Shown one piece after another: positions 20,159 to 29,797 of a DNA stretch of 64,000 nt. The notes under the pieces were generated by a model. It was not told where the DNA came from, made no database searches, and saw nothing but the letters and a program-made list of their open reading frames with translations. The translations under genes were made by a program, and so were the position numbers. Position 1 is the first letter of the stretch. Each line of letters opens with the position of its first letter. Where the stretch lies: NCBI RefSeq assembly GCF_002115825.1, contig NZ_JFJZ01000003.1, positions 186,001 through 250,000 of the forward strand, written 5' to 3'. This DNA is from Thalassospira sp. MCCC 1A01428 (GTDB lineage: Bacteria; Pseudomonadota; Alphaproteobacteria; Rhodospirillales; Thalassospiraceae).

Positions 20159-20962
20159 TTATTTCTTCAGGCCAAAGGCCCTGGCAAGGGCCTGCGCCAT
20201 TGTTGAGGGCGCACTATTTTGTTTGTCTCCCTGGGCGACCATTTCAGCACGGCGGACAGCCCCGTTACCAAGATCATCCATCGTCGGGCCGGCATCATCA
20301 CCCGTTGCCCCGGGCTGAGCCGCATCGCCTTTATTTTTTCCGGCGCTGCCTGCTTTGCCTGCCTTGGGCGGTTTGGGGGCCTTTGGCTTGGGCGGGGTTA
20401 CCAGATTGGCAACCTTGCTCATAAATGCGCTATCATCACCCGCGATAAGGCGCGGCAATTCCTGCGCGACCCCGTCGATCAAAGCTGATAACCAGCCGGT
20501 TTGTTCGGATTTCGAAAAATCCCCCAACACATGCCCATGCACACGCGCCTTGTCGCCCGGATGACCAATGCCCAACCTTACCCGGCGATATTCCTTGCCA
20601 CAATGGGCGTCGATGGATCGCAGGCCATTGTGGCCGCCGTGCCCGCCTGCCCGTTTGACCCGCAATTTACCCGGTGGCAAATCAAGCTCGTCATGCAGGA
20701 CAATCACGTCTTCAATCGGAATTTTGTAAAATCGCAGCACCTCGCCGACCGATTGCCCGGACAGGTTCATAAAGGTTTCCGGCTTTAACACCAAAACTTT
20801 GGTGCCGCCAATGTCGCCTTCGGCCACTTGCCCCTGAAACTTGCGTCGCCAGGGGCCAAAAGAATGGCGGCGGACGATTTCGTCCGCCGCCATAAAGCCG
20901 ATATTGTGACGATTGCCGGCATATCCCGAACCCGGGTTTCCCAGTCCAACCACCAAAAACAT
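20159..20962 (-). CDS. pth: Peptidyl-tRNA hydrolase with C-terminal extension
   Basis: Hydrolyses peptidyl-tRNA released from stalled ribosomes. The catalytic core (1-190) has GLGNPG, the catalytic His19 in [22 protein letters not shown] and GGHNGLRS. The 267-residue length is about 75 more than usual. The extra C-terminus is Pro/Lys/Ala/Gly-rich, then acidic, and ends with a short amphipathic segment ([15 protein letters not shown]). It is 15 bases downstream of rplY, so the two are probably co-transcribed, an arrangement common in alphaproteobacteria. Confidence 0.95.
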   Translation of the reverse strand: MFLVVGLGNPGSGYAGNRHNIGFMAADEIVRRHSFGPWRRKFQGQVAEGDIGGTKVLVLKPETFMNLSGQSVGEVLRFYKIPIEDVIVLHDELDLPPGKLRVKRAGGHGGHNGLRSIDAHCGKEYRRVRLGIGHPGDKARVHGHVLGDFSKSEQTGWLSALIDGVAQELPRLIAGDDSAFMSKVANLVTPPKPKAPKPPKAGKAGSAGKNKGDAAQPGATGDDAGPTMDDLGNGAVRRAEMVAQGDKQNSAPSTMAQALARAFGLKK

Positions 20963-20977
20963 CGCAAGTCCCCGATT

Positions 20978-21595
20978 TTATTCTTCGGTTGCTTCTTCTT
21001 CATCGCCAGCGGCGTTATCTTCGGATTTCAAAGATGACGGTGCAGCAATGGTCGCAACGGTGAAGTCACGGTCGGTAATGGTCGGCTCAGAACCAGCCGG
21101 CAAGGTCGTTGCCGAAATGTGAACCGAGTCGCCAACTTCGAAACCGGTCAAATCGAAGACCAGCTCTTCCGGAATTGCCTTCGGATCGCAGTTGAGTTCA
21201 ACATCGTGACGAACGATGTTCAGAACGCCACCGCGTTTCAGGCCCGGAGATTTTTCTTCGTTGATAAAGCGAACCGGAACTTCAACCGTCAGCTTGTGAT
21301 CTTTTGCGAAACGCAGAAGGTCAACATGCATCGGTTCGTCGGTCACTTTGTCAAACTGAACATCGCGCGGCAGAACGTCGTAAGACGTGCCAGCAACATC
21401 AATGGTCAGAACGTGCGAGAAGAAACCCGGCTTGTGCAGCAGTTTCACGAGCGGACGCGGGTCAATCTGGAACATAACAGGATCCTGTTTTGCACCATAG
21501 ATGACACCAGGGACCATACCGGCACGACGCACGGCACGGGCGGCCCCCTTTCCAGCCCGTTCACGGATTTCCGCAGTAAGAGTGGCATTTGCCAT
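20978..21595 (-). CDS. rplY: 50S ribosomal protein L25/general stress protein Ctc
   Basis: Ribosomal protein bL25 of the long TL5/CTC type, 205 residues, binding 5S rRNA. The N-terminal L25 domain (1-95) starts ANATLTAEIRERAGKGAAR and contains GMVPGVIYG. The C-terminal TL5 domain (about 100-185) is followed by an acidic tail (DEEEATEE). AGCTCCTT-type pairing bases precede the ATG. Upstream of pth in the same operon; ychF probably follows. Confidence 0.95.
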   Translation of the reverse strand: MANATLTAEIRERAGKGAARAVRRAGMVPGVIYGAKQDPVMFQIDPRPLVKLLHKPGFFSHVLTIDVAGTSYDVLPRDVQFDKVTDEPMHVDLLRFAKDHKLTVEVPVRFINEEKSPGLKRGGVLNIVRHDVELNCDPKAIPEELVFDLTGFEVGDSVHISATTLPAGSEPTITDRDFTVATIAAPSSLKSEDNAAGDEEEATEE

Positions 21596-21664
21596 CGGAA
21601 AAGCTCCTTGAACTAAGACAGTATCGTTTCCGCAGGTCGGTGTGATTCACCGCTGAAAGCCCAC

Positions 21665-21700
21665 GAAAACAAGCGCGCTGGCCTCCAGGGGTGCCAGCGC
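21665..21700 (-). terminator. Probable terminator after prs
   Basis: Stem GCGCTGGC/GCCAGCGC with a 10-base loop immediately downstream of prs, followed on the minus strand by CTTGTTTTCG. Confidence 0.65.
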
Positions 21701-21718
21701 TGCGAGGGCGTTATACCC

Positions 21719-22651
21719 TCAATCGAAAAGAACGGAAACAGATTTTTCTTCAGAAATCCGCCGAATTGCTTCTGCCATCAGCGGAGCAACCGGTAACTGA
21801 CGAATTTTGCTGCACCCACGTACCGCATCCGATGCCTTGATCGAGTCGGTTGTGACAACTTCGCTCATCGGGGAATTGGCAATACGTTCAACTGCCGGGC
21901 CAGACAAAACACCATGGCTGACATAGGCCGCAACCGATGACGCGCCACGTTCTTTTAACGCCGTGGCGGCGTTGCACAGGGTACCTGCCGAATCAACAAT
22001 ATCGTCAACCAGAATGCAGGCCGCATCCTTGACATCGCCAATAACATGCATGACTTCGGAAATGCCTGCCTTGGGGCGACGTTTGTCGATAATCGCCAGT
22101 TCGGCATCCAGGCGTTTTGCCACCGAACGCGCACGGGCCACACCGCCCACATCAGGGCTGACGATCACCAGTTTCTGGCCATCAAACTTTGCACGAATGT
22201 CGCTGGTCAAAACCGGGGATGCAAACAGGTTATCAAGCGGAATATCGAAAAAACCCTGAATCTGGCCTGCATGCAAATCCATGGTCAGAACACGGTCGGC
22301 ACCGGCAACTGTAATCAGGTTGGCGACCAGCTTGGCCGAGATCGGCGTGCGGGGGCCAGATTTACGATCCTGACGGGCATATCCGAAATAGGGCATGACA
22401 GCCGTGATACGACGTGCCGAACCACGGCGCAGCGCATCAAGCATCACCAACATTTCCATCAGGTTGTCGTTGGCGGGGAAAGATGTGCTCTGAATCACAA
22501 AAACGTCCTCACCGCGGACGTTTTCCTGAATTTCACACCAGATTTCCTGATCGGAGAATCGTTTAACATCTGCACGGGTAAGCGGCAGATTCAAATGATC
22601 CGCAATCGATTCGGCAAGGGGAAGATTGCTGTTACAGGCGAGGATTTTCAT
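21719..22651 (-). CDS. prs: Ribose-phosphate pyrophosphokinase
   Basis: Makes PRPP from ribose 5-phosphate and ATP for nucleotide, histidine and tryptophan synthesis. The 310-residue protein has the class I signatures: [20 protein letters not shown], the ATP-loop [24 protein letters not shown], and the PRPP-binding loop [12 protein letters not shown]. Length matches the family. GAGG precedes the ATG. It appears to be transcribed alone and is terminated by the hairpin near 21675. Confidence 0.97.
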   Translation of the reverse strand: MKILACNSNLPLAESIADHLNLPLTRADVKRFSDQEIWCEIQENVRGEDVFVIQSTSFPANDNLMEMLVMLDALRRGSARRITAVMPYFGYARQDRKSGPRTPISAKLVANLITVAGADRVLTMDLHAGQIQGFFDIPLDNLFASPVLTSDIRAKFDGQKLVIVSPDVGGVARARSVAKRLDAELAIIDKRRPKAGISEVMHVIGDVKDAACILVDDIVDSAGTLCNAATALKERGASSVAAYVSHGVLSGPAVERIANSPMSEVVTTDSIKASDAVRGCSKIRQLPVAPLMAEAIRRISEEKSVSVLFD

Positions 22652-23030
22652 TGTGGGGCCTCGGTTTATGGGTGCCGGGAAAGCGAAAAAATGCCTACGC
22701 AGCCCCCCATAGGGACCGCGGCGGCTTTATACCCAGACCTTAACAGTCTGTAAATGGTCGCTATGGCTAACAGCGCGGTCTTTTCACGCATGAAAGATAT
22801 GCGTTGCAGCCCTTATCCATTGCCTGCACATCTTATGGGGGCCAGGCAGATCGCATACAACACCGCAGGTGGTATTTCATTTCTTTTAAAATACCACGAG
22901 ATTTCAAACACCGATTGCCCCGGCACAACGGCACGGCGGCACAGCAAGGCCCAAAGTATTAATGTCGATTGCGAAACCTGCGCGACAAAACGCCGCAATC
23001 ATCAGCAGGCACGACCACCAGGATGGCGTT
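22652..23030. other. Intergenic region upstream of prs
   Basis: No convincing gene on either strand. It contains an AT-rich hairpin GTGGTATTT/AAATACCAC at 22869-22897 whose role is unclear; it could end the lipoprotein transcript, though no T-tract follows. The prs promoter should lie between about 22660 and 22800. Confidence 0.4.
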
Positions 23031-24038
23031 TTATTTATCGGCCCGAAGCAAAAGCCCCCTGTCACGGGCGATTTGGCCCAGCGCCCCTTCAAGGGCATCA
23101 ACCGCCGCCTGGGCGGCAAGAGATGCAATACTGCCCCAGCGATGGTCAAGTTTGCCATGTGGTACGGCATTATCCTGCGTCATCTGGCCCAGTTCATGGC
23201 CACTATCGTCTAGCAACACCCAGTCGATGGTCACGCGGTCCAGCTCGGGGGGGCTGTTTCCTTTTTTCACCGGCTGCACATTAATCGACGCCGACAGCAC
23301 AATGCTTTCCGGGTCGATATCGGTGCTGATCGCAATTCCCTTGGCCTGCAAAAAGGCCCGGGCGGACCGTTGCAGGGCTTCATTGCCATCACCCGGCGCC
23401 CCGGCAAAATCAACAAGGGCCACCTTTAACGGCTTGGCCATCACCATCGATGTGCGGTCACCGCTAACTTTACCGACAACCCATTTGGCAGGGGCGGTTA
23501 CCAGTTGGTCAAATTCCTGCTCCGCCGGGCTTTCCTTTATCCCTTCCGGTGTCAGGGCACTAAGTTTGCGGGCAATATCGGGCGGCACATTCATGGTGCC
23601 GTCTTCGGGTGACTTTGGCGCATCGGCAAACCAGCTTTGCGCTGTGATCTGGCCGTTATTGGCGGTCGAATCAATTGCCAGTCCCTGATTGTTATACAAA
23701 ACCCAGGTTACATCCACATGTGCAAACCGGGCATCATCAAGACGGGCAATAACATTGGGATGTAAAACATAAGTCCCTTCTGACGGGTCTTCCGAATAGG
23801 CGGCAATATCGCTGGCGCGCAAGGCACGAACCATTGCCCGGGCCAGATGCCGTGCCGCCCCGTCGGGCAAATCATTTGCAACATCAACCTTGATCGTTGC
23901 AGCATCGGGCACATCGATCAATTGCGGGTCGCCCTCGCGCCCGGCACCTTCAAACGGACGCGGTAATTTGCCACAGGCAGCAAGGGCAAAAACCAGCACC
24001 ATCACAGTTACGAAACGCACGGTCATCAACTTACACAT
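23031..24038 (-). CDS. Predicted lipoprotein of unknown function
   Basis: A 335-residue protein with a lipoprotein signal peptide: a hydrophobic stretch VTVMVLVFALAAC ending in the lipobox LAAC, followed by GKLPRPF. The mature part has two similar segments with the pattern VTWVLYNNQG and IDWVLLDDSG, hinting at a duplicated domain of roughly 140 residues. No enzymatic motif is seen. The start may be at 24038, three bases after the stop of a small upstream gene, or four codons later at 24026. It is the last gene of the lgt-midA-pgeF cluster. I do not recognise the family. Confidence 0.8.
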   Translation of the reverse strand: MCKLMTVRFVTVMVLVFALAACGKLPRPFEGAGREGDPQLIDVPDAATIKVDVANDLPDGAARHLARAMVRALRASDIAAYSEDPSEGTYVLHPNVIARLDDARFAHVDVTWVLYNNQGLAIDSTANNGQITAQSWFADAPKSPEDGTMNVPPDIARKLSALTPEGIKESPAEQEFDQLVTAPAKWVVGKVSGDRTSMVMAKPLKVALVDFAGAPGDGNEALQRSARAFLQAKGIAISTDIDPESIVLSASINVQPVKKGNSPPELDRVTIDWVLLDDSGHELGQMTQDNAVPHGKLDHRWGSIASLAAQAAVDALEGALGQIARDRGLLLRADK

Positions 24039-24041
24039 GGG

Positions 24042-24113
24042 TCACATTATCGCGACACAGCCAATCATCGAGGCAACGATGATAAAGGCAAACAACATGA
24101 TCATATGGGGCAC
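24042..24113 (-). CDS. Candidate 23-residue membrane peptide
   Basis: A GTG-started reading frame of 23 codons, MPHMIMLFAFIIVASMIGC followed by VAIM, ending TGA three bases before the lipoprotein start. A consensus AGGAGG ribosome-binding site (24123-24128) stands nine bases before the GTG; an ATG three codons later is an alternative start. The peptide is one continuous hydrophobic helix, so it would sit in the inner membrane. It lies 34 bases after the pgeF stop, in operon. It might be a real small protein, or a leader whose translation controls the lipoprotein gene. Confidence 0.5.
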   Translation of the reverse strand: MPHMIMLFAFIIVASMIGCVAIM

Positions 24114-24147
24114 GCGCAGAAACCTCCTGCAATCGAGGGTGGGCAGT

Positions 24148-24975
24148 TCAGGATAAAGCCCGGGTTAACATGATCGCCGAAAGCTGGCGGCCGTAATCGG
24201 GCTCACCGCGCAATGTCGTGCGGCGGTAACTGTAAAACAGGTCTTCTTCGGCCAGTGTATCACGCGCCAGCAACTCAACCGTCGCAATCCCTGTATCCAG
24301 CGTTCGGCGATAAACATATTGCGGCAAATCGAACATATAGTGCCCGGCGCGAACAGATGGATCAAACAGATCGGCATCCCCGCGCGGCCCTGTTAGAATT
24401 TTATCGCGAAAGCCGCTATCGACCTCGTAGGAAGCGCGCCCGATACAGGGGCCAATGGCGGCGATAATATTGTCGCGTGTTGCCCCCAGTTTTTCCATTG
24501 CGCAAACGGTGCTTTCGGAAATACCGGCAAACGACCCGCGCCAGCCCGAATGGGCAGCACCAATAACGCCTTTAACCGGGTCGCAAAACAAAACCGGCGT
24601 GCAATCGGCTGTCAAAATACCCAGCATCACATTTGCACGGTCTGTTACCATGGCATCGGCACGCGGGGTTTCCGCGCGCGACAGGGGCCGGTCAAGATGG
24701 GCCACATCAACACCATGCACCTGATAAACCGTTGTCAGCCTGTCCGCCGTGGTGCCAAATGCGGCCGCGGCACGGTTACGGTTTTCAGCAACAATGTCAT
24801 GGTCATCATCAGACCCGAAACCCACATTCAACCCGGCGTGAATACCATTGCTGGCACCGCCCTTACGGGTAAAGAAACCGTGCTTTAACCCGCTCACCGT
24901 CCCTAGGCTTTCAGTTTCCAGAAATGAAACACCGTTATTGGCCCCGGCACGTTTCGTATTCTCAGTCACCCTCAT
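24148..24975 (-). CDS. pgeF: Peptidoglycan editing factor PgeF (multicopper polyphenol oxidase/laccase-domain)
   Basis: YfiH/PgeF family protein of 275 residues. It removes wrongly incorporated serine-containing muropeptide precursors; related proteins show purine nucleosidase/deaminase activities. Metal-binding motifs are visible: His in VYQVHGVDV, the Cys in LTADCTPVLFCD, and the His in AAHSGWRG. Length is normal. It follows midA by 44 bases on the same strand and precedes the small membrane peptide and lipoprotein genes. Confidence 0.93.
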   Translation of the reverse strand: MRVTENTKRAGANNGVSFLETESLGTVSGLKHGFFTRKGGASNGIHAGLNVGFGSDDDHDIVAENRNRAAAAFGTTADRLTTVYQVHGVDVAHLDRPLSRAETPRADAMVTDRANVMLGILTADCTPVLFCDPVKGVIGAAHSGWRGSFAGISESTVCAMEKLGATRDNIIAAIGPCIGRASYEVDSGFRDKILTGPRGDADLFDPSVRAGHYMFDLPQYVYRRTLDTGIATVELLARDTLAEEDLFYSYRRTTLRGEPDYGRQLSAIMLTRALS

Positions 24976-25019
24976 CCTCCGCCCGGCTCTTTCCGGTTAC
25001 AAACAGGCAATATCAACGA

Positions 25020-26153
25020 TCAACCTTCAACACCACTCACACAAGGGGGTGGTGCCGTTTCCCGACCATAGGCGATCAACGCTTTAAAAAGTGTTCCCAT
25101 CTGGTCCGCATCAATCAGGCGCTTTAAGGCGGCATCAATGGCAATCGCCTGATCGGGTGTTGCAGACTGTTTTAAAAGTTCTGCCCGGGCGTCGATGCCC
25201 AGCATTTTTAAAAAGGTACCCTGCCCCAACACCGCCCCCGTGCGCGCATCAGCCTGCTCGAATGTGCGTGACAATGCACCAAAATCGACATGCGTGGTTA
25301 AATCGGCATCGCCGGGATTGGACAGAACCGGGTGAAATTTGTGCTGGCGTAACGCCTGCAAGGTATCGCCAAAGCCGCTATGGGCGTGCCCGTAATCGAT
25401 CATAAGGGCCGCCCCGCCATCGCGGTTAATGCGCTTCGCAACCTGATCAGCAATCGAAATGGCCAGTGAGGATGTTTCAAAAACATCATTGATCTTGGCC
25501 ATGCCACGCAAGGTAACCGGCACCAACGCATCCGTCATCGGGGCCAGCCCGCCGCTAACAAAGCATAATTCATCGGTTTCGCTGGCAATGGCCACCAGCC
25601 GTTCACGCCAGCCATCCTTGCCAAACTGAAACTGACGCACCGGCAAGGCATCAAAAAATTCGTTGGCAATGACGATCATAGGGGCATTTTGCGTATCGGG
25701 AATATCGTCAAAATTATCGTGCCAGACAGCCGGAATACCATATTCCATAATCGCGGTTTGCTGACGGCTGCGCAAAACCGGGCTGGTTTCGACAAACCGC
25801 ACTGTCACGGCATCGGCAAAGCCGGGCACGTTGCGCACGGCACGCAAGGCATCCGCCATCAGGGTGCCCCGCCCCGGCCCCATTTCCACCAGATGCACCC
25901 GCGACGGACTGCTCATTTGTTGCCAGGTAACGGCGGCCCACAGGCCTATCAGTTCGCCAAACATCTGGCTGATCTCGGGGGCGGTCACGAAATCACCGGC
26001 CTGACCAAACGGGTCCTGCTTGCGATAATATCCCCATTGCGGATGAGCCAATGCCTCGGCCATGTAATCGGCCACGGTTATCGGCCCGGAAATGGCAATC
26101 CGGCGTTTCAAATGGTCGAGAAGCGGGCTGGATGCTTTGTCTTTGTCGGTCAT
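25020..26153 (-). CDS. SAM-dependent methyltransferase, MidA/NDUFAF7 family
   Basis: A 377-residue class I methyltransferase of the family that includes mitochondrial NDUFAF7/MidA, which methylates an arginine of the complex I subunit NDUFS2. Landmarks: ITVADYMAEALAHPQWGYYRKQDPFG near the N-terminus, DFVTAPEISQMFGELIG, and the SAM motif VEMGPGRGTLMAD. The ATG at 26153 is only four bases after the lgt stop. An upstream extension would overlap lgt and lacks family character. The alphaproteobacterial target is probably also complex I, but that is inference. Confidence 0.9.
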   Translation of the reverse strand: MTDKDKASSPLLDHLKRRIAISGPITVADYMAEALAHPQWGYYRKQDPFGQAGDFVTAPEISQMFGELIGLWAAVTWQQMSSPSRVHLVEMGPGRGTLMADALRAVRNVPGFADAVTVRFVETSPVLRSRQQTAIMEYGIPAVWHDNFDDIPDTQNAPMIVIANEFFDALPVRQFQFGKDGWRERLVAIASETDELCFVSGGLAPMTDALVPVTLRGMAKINDVFETSSLAISIADQVAKRINRDGGAALMIDYGHAHSGFGDTLQALRQHKFHPVLSNPGDADLTTHVDFGALSRTFEQADARTGAVLGQGTFLKMLGIDARAELLKQSATPDQAIAIDAALKRLIDADQMGTLFKALIAYGRETAPPPCVSGVEG

Positions 26154-26157
26154 AATA

Positions 26158-27003
26158 TCAGGATTTTGCCGTTTTGGTTTTGGTGTCGTCTTCGGGCTTT
26201 GTGCCAACCAGTGCCGGGCGGCTAAGGCCATAAATGGCAACCCCTGCCCCGACCAGAACCATTGGCACCGACAAAAGCTGCCCCATTGTCGCACCAAACA
26301 TCAGATACCCAAGTTGCTGGTCAGGCTGGCGGAAAAATTCGACGATGATGCGGCAAATGCCGTAACCAGCCAGGAACGTTCCCCCCACAACACCAGGGTG
26401 GGATCGCATTTTTTCGCTGCGGGCCAGAGCAAACAAAATACAAAAAAGCGCGATGCCTTCCAGCCCGGCTTCGTAAAGCTGGCTGGGATGGCGCGGTTCC
26501 GGCCCGCCCCGCGGAAACACCATGCCCCAGGGCACATCAGTGGTGCGACCAAACAGTTCACCATTAATGAAATTGGCGATACGACCAAAAAACAGGCCAA
26601 TGGGTGCCGCGGCTGCCACGGCATCAACCACACCCAAAAACGAAATGCCGCGCAATCTGGCAAAACAGAAAACTGCGATGATTACGCCCAGCATTCCGCC
26701 ATGGAATGACATACCGCCTTCCCACACCTTAAGGATATGCGACGGATTGGCGAGATAAAAATCCAGGTTATAAAACAGAACATACCCTGTCCGCCCCCCC
26801 AGAATGACCCCCAGGGTTGCCCAGAACAACAGATCATCGACCTGGTTTCGCGTCATCACATAGGGCGGCTTGTTGATATAAGCCAGGGTATAACGCCAGC
26901 CGATAATCAGCCCGGCAATATAGGCCAGGGCATACCAGCGGATTGCCAGCGGGCCAATGGCAATGGCGATGGGATCGATTGCCGGAAAGGCAAGACTGAG
27001 CAT
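26158..27003 (-). CDS. lgt: Prolipoprotein diacylglyceryl transferase
   Basis: Inner-membrane enzyme that transfers diacylglycerol from phosphatidylglycerol to the lipobox cysteine, the first step of lipoprotein maturation. The 281-residue protein has about seven membrane segments, the signature [14 protein letters not shown], the HGGMLG motif with the essential His, and RHPSQLYEA. It heads a tight cluster with midA, pgeF and a lipoprotein gene, a gene order frequent in alphaproteobacteria. Confidence 0.96.
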   Translation of the reverse strand: MLSLAFPAIDPIAIAIGPLAIRWYALAYIAGLIIGWRYTLAYINKPPYVMTRNQVDDLLFWATLGVILGGRTGYVLFYNLDFYLANPSHILKVWEGGMSFHGGMLGVIIAVFCFARLRGISFLGVVDAVAAAAPIGLFFGRIANFINGELFGRTTDVPWGMVFPRGGPEPRHPSQLYEAGLEGIALFCILFALARSEKMRSHPGVVGGTFLAGYGICRIIVEFFRQPDQQLGYLMFGATMGQLLSVPMVLVGAGVAIYGLSRPALVGTKPEDDTKTKTAKS

Positions 27004-27143
27004 CGAGGCGCACTCCGTTCGGATGGCAGGTTTGCGTTAACGCCCTGATCAATCAGCACAAGGCGGCAGGAACATGGCACTGTCACACCACCATGCCAGA
27101 AAATCCCCTGACCAGGCGTGACAGTATTTAAACTTATCGGGAT

Positions 27144-28130
27144 TTAACGAAACGGGTCGTCCGTCGCAAGGAAGTCCTGCACATATTGACGCACCCCTTC
27201 TTCAAGCGGCGTCATCGGCGCATCATAACCACACGCCCGCAGCTTGGACATATCAGCCTGGGTAAAATACTGGTATTTATCGCGAATGGCTTCGGGGGTT
27301 GGCACAAATTTAATGTCGGGTTCCTTACCCATGGCAGCAAATACCGCCAGGGCCAAATCCTTGAAACTGCGTGCTTCACCCGTACCAATGTTAAACAGGT
27401 CGGAAACATCAGGATGGTCGTATAACCACATAATGATGTTCACCACATCCCCAACCCAGACAAAATCGCGCAGTTGCCCGCCATCTTCATAATCGGGATG
27501 ATGCGATTGAAACAGGGTTGCCTGTTCACCGGCCGCCAGTTTGTCATGCATTTGCGACACAACAGATCGCATCCCGCCCTTGTGATATTCATTCGGGCCA
27601 TAAACATTGAAAAACTTCAGCCCGGCCCATTGCTTGGGCCGAAATCCGTTTTGATCGAGGATTCGGCGAAACCGGCGATCGGTCGCATGTTTGGACCAGC
27701 CGTAGGCATTTAACGGCTGTAATTTTGCCAGTTCGTCCTGTTCAAACACATCGGCAAAGCCCTGTTTGCCATCGCCATAGGTGGCGGCAGACGATGCATA
27801 AATCAAACGTGCGCTGTGGCGCGAACACCATTCCCACAAAAACGTGGTCAGTTTAAAATTATTGGCAACGATCTTGTCGGCGTCACGCTCTGTCGTGGCA
27901 GAAATAGCCCCCATATGAAATATCGTATCAATGTCATTGGGGTGCGCTTCGAGGAATGCAGGCAATTCATCGGGGTGGATAATATCGCGCAATTCGCGTT
28001 TGGCGATATTGCGCCATTTAATGCCATCGCGCAGGCGATCGACCACCACAATATCGGTTTCACCGCGATCTTGCAGGGCTGCAACAATATTGGACCCGAT
28101 AAACCCGGCCCCGCCTGTAACGATAAGCAT
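27144..28130 (-). CDS. hldD: ADP-L-glycero-D-manno-heptose-6-epimerase
   Basis: Extended short-chain dehydrogenase of 328 residues that makes ADP-L-glycero-beta-D-manno-heptose for lipopolysaccharide core. Motifs: nucleotide-binding GGAGFIGSN at the N-terminus, catalytic Tyr/Lys in YGWSK with the preceding SSAATYG, and NVYGPNEYHKGGM, which is diagnostic for the HldD/RfaD family. The ATG at 28130 follows GCAGGAGAACACG. It lies upstream of lgt on the same strand with a 140-base gap, and divergent from ubiK. Confidence 0.94.
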   Translation of the reverse strand: MLIVTGGAGFIGSNIVAALQDRGETDIVVVDRLRDGIKWRNIAKRELRDIIHPDELPAFLEAHPNDIDTIFHMGAISATTERDADKIVANNFKLTTFLWEWCSRHSARLIYASSAATYGDGKQGFADVFEQDELAKLQPLNAYGWSKHATDRRFRRILDQNGFRPKQWAGLKFFNVYGPNEYHKGGMRSVVSQMHDKLAAGEQATLFQSHHPDYEDGGQLRDFVWVGDVVNIIMWLYDHPDVSDLFNIGTGEARSFKDLALAVFAAMGKEPDIKFVPTPEAIRDKYQYFTQADMSKLRACGYDAPMTPLEEGVRQYVQDFLATDDPFR

Positions 28131-28353
28131 CGTGTTCTCCTGCTTTTGCTGCGCCCCGCTGGTGAACGCCTTGCGCATGCTATAAACTGTTTTTCCGGTT
28201 GCTTTTATAGGCATGCCCGCGCAACAGGGCAAGGTAACTGCACATCACAAAACAGCTATGTCATACAATATGTCTTCGTTGCTTGCCCCAACCGGGCATC
28301 GCACCATATTATGGTAAATCAGATTAAAACCGATTTACCAGCCGGAGCCCGAA

Positions 28354-28671
28354 ATGCAGATCAACAATCGCCTTCTTGATGACCTTACCCGTGTAACCAA
28401 CAGTGCCCTGGGCACCATGACCGGGGTTAAGGGCGAGGTTGATGCACTTGTGCGCCAGCAATTTGAAAAAATCCTGATCAATATGGACCTGGTCACGCGC
28501 GAGGAATTTGACGTGGTGCGCGATATTGCCACCAAAGCCACCCAGCGCGCCGACGCCCTTGAGGCACAGGTTACCACCCTTGAAGACCGGCTGGCCAAAC
28601 TGGAAGCTGCCAGCAAACCGGCGGCAAAAACCACGACCAAGGCCGCAAGCAGCAAACCGGCAAGCAAATAA
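28354..28671 (+). CDS. ubiK: Accessory factor UbiK family protein (BMFP domain)
   Basis: Small 105-residue protein of the YqiC/BMFP family. UbiK binds UbiJ and supports aerobic ubiquinone biosynthesis in Escherichia coli. An N-terminal amphipathic region (RLLDDLTRVTNSALGTM) is followed by a coiled coil (FDVVRDIATKATQRADALEAQ to KLEAAS), which trimerises in relatives. A Lys/Ala/Ser-rich tail closes it. GGAG precedes the ATG. It is divergent from hldD. Confidence 0.88.
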   Translation: MQINNRLLDDLTRVTNSALGTMTGVKGEVDALVRQQFEKILINMDLVTREEFDVVRDIATKATQRADALEAQVTTLEDRLAKLEAASKPAAKTTTKAASSKPASK

Positions 28672-28910
28672 GATAAACCACACGCGCAAACCCGCCCTAC
28701 GCGCGGGGACGGGCCAGGAACCGATACGCCACACACCCAAAAGACCCTGTCGCCCTGGGACGTTAACCGCATCGCCGGGCAATTCAACTAGCGGGTCTGT
28801 TCATGCCGGGTGACAAATGCCGTTCAGCCCTGTATCCACAGTGGTTGCAAGCGAACGGCGAGCGCCCTATAGTGCGCGCCCTTTGGCGATACAAACTAGA
28901 TTGAATTTAT

Positions 28911-29417
28911 ATGAACGACCTTATGCAGGATAACGGCGAAATCGACGACGACAACCCGCTGTTGCTTGTCGAGGATATTGCCCAGACCAACCAGTGGAAC
29001 CTGGAACGGCGCAGCGCAGACGAAATCGTTGTCGAAATCCCCGGTCACTGGTGTACGTATCTTGTGTATTTCACGTGGCGCGACGATGCCGAAGCATTGC
29101 ACATTGCCTGCTGTTTCGATCTGTTTGTGCCCGACCCGATTCGCCCGCGCATCTACGAGTTGCTGGCCAAATGTAATGAGCAATTGTGGATTGGTCATTT
29201 CGGATTATGGCTGGACGAAAACATGCCGCTGTTTCGCCACACCCTGTTATTTGGTGGCGATGTGCCCCCGGCAACCGAGCAGTTTGAAGAACTGATCGAA
29301 ATCGCAATTTCCGAATGCGAACGCTTTTTTCCGGCCTTCAACTTTGTTCTTGGCGAAGGCAAAAGCCCCGATGAAGCCCTTGCCAGTTCAATGCTGGAAC
29401 CTGTCGGCCAGGCATAG
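28911..29417 (+). CDS. YbjN domain-containing protein
   Basis: A 168-residue protein with the YbjN fold (structurally akin to type III secretion chaperones). Recognisable parts: NPLLLVEDIAQTNQWNLERR at the start, VYFTWRDDAEALHIACCFDL, and the helix NEQLWIGHFGLWLDENMPLF. The molecular role of such proteins is not established. No clear ribosome-binding site precedes the ATG at 28911; an ATG four codons later is also possible. It is followed by a good terminator. Confidence 0.88.
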   Translation: MNDLMQDNGEIDDDNPLLLVEDIAQTNQWNLERRSADEIVVEIPGHWCTYLVYFTWRDDAEALHIACCFDLFVPDPIRPRIYELLAKCNEQLWIGHFGLWLDENMPLFRHTLLFGGDVPPATEQFEELIEIAISECERFFPAFNFVLGEGKSPDEALASSMLEPVGQA

Positions 29418-29797
29418 GGCTTTCTGTTTTCTTCAAAAAACGCCTTGTTAATCACCTCGCCCCCGGCGAGGTGTTTTGCTTTTGCTATATATTAGGGCCA
29501 TGCCCTTTCATCCGCTTGTGGCAAAATCTTCATTTTTTCAGGATTAGACCCATCAGATAAAATGAACGCCAATCTCGATGCCTGCAGGATTTTCTCCATT
29601 GCCACGCGCTAAATTCAACCAATTATCGCGCCAAAGGTTTTTGGGCGACACCATGACGGGGCTTTGCATCAGAACCTTGCAAACCCGGCGACTTGACCCA
29701 CCTTCATAACAACGCTACGGCTTTTGGCTGGCCCGTTCACCGGGCATTCGTCCAATTTGCGCCAGACAGGCGACATCGTAACGGAGCAAGACAAGAC
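29418..29797. other. Intergenic region before proC
   Basis: Holds the terminator at 29453-29483 and presumably the proC promoter. No additional gene is credible on either strand. Confidence 0.4.
29453..29483 (+). terminator. Rho-independent terminator after the YbjN gene
   Basis: Stem CACCTCGC/GCGAGGTG with a 5-base loop, followed by TTTTGCTTTT. Confidence 0.85.

Noticed and set aside
22869-22897. Hairpin GTGGTATTT/AAATACCAC as a terminator of the lipoprotein gene
   Set aside because: It is more than 130 bases beyond the stop, AT-rich and without a T-tract, so the call is not supported.
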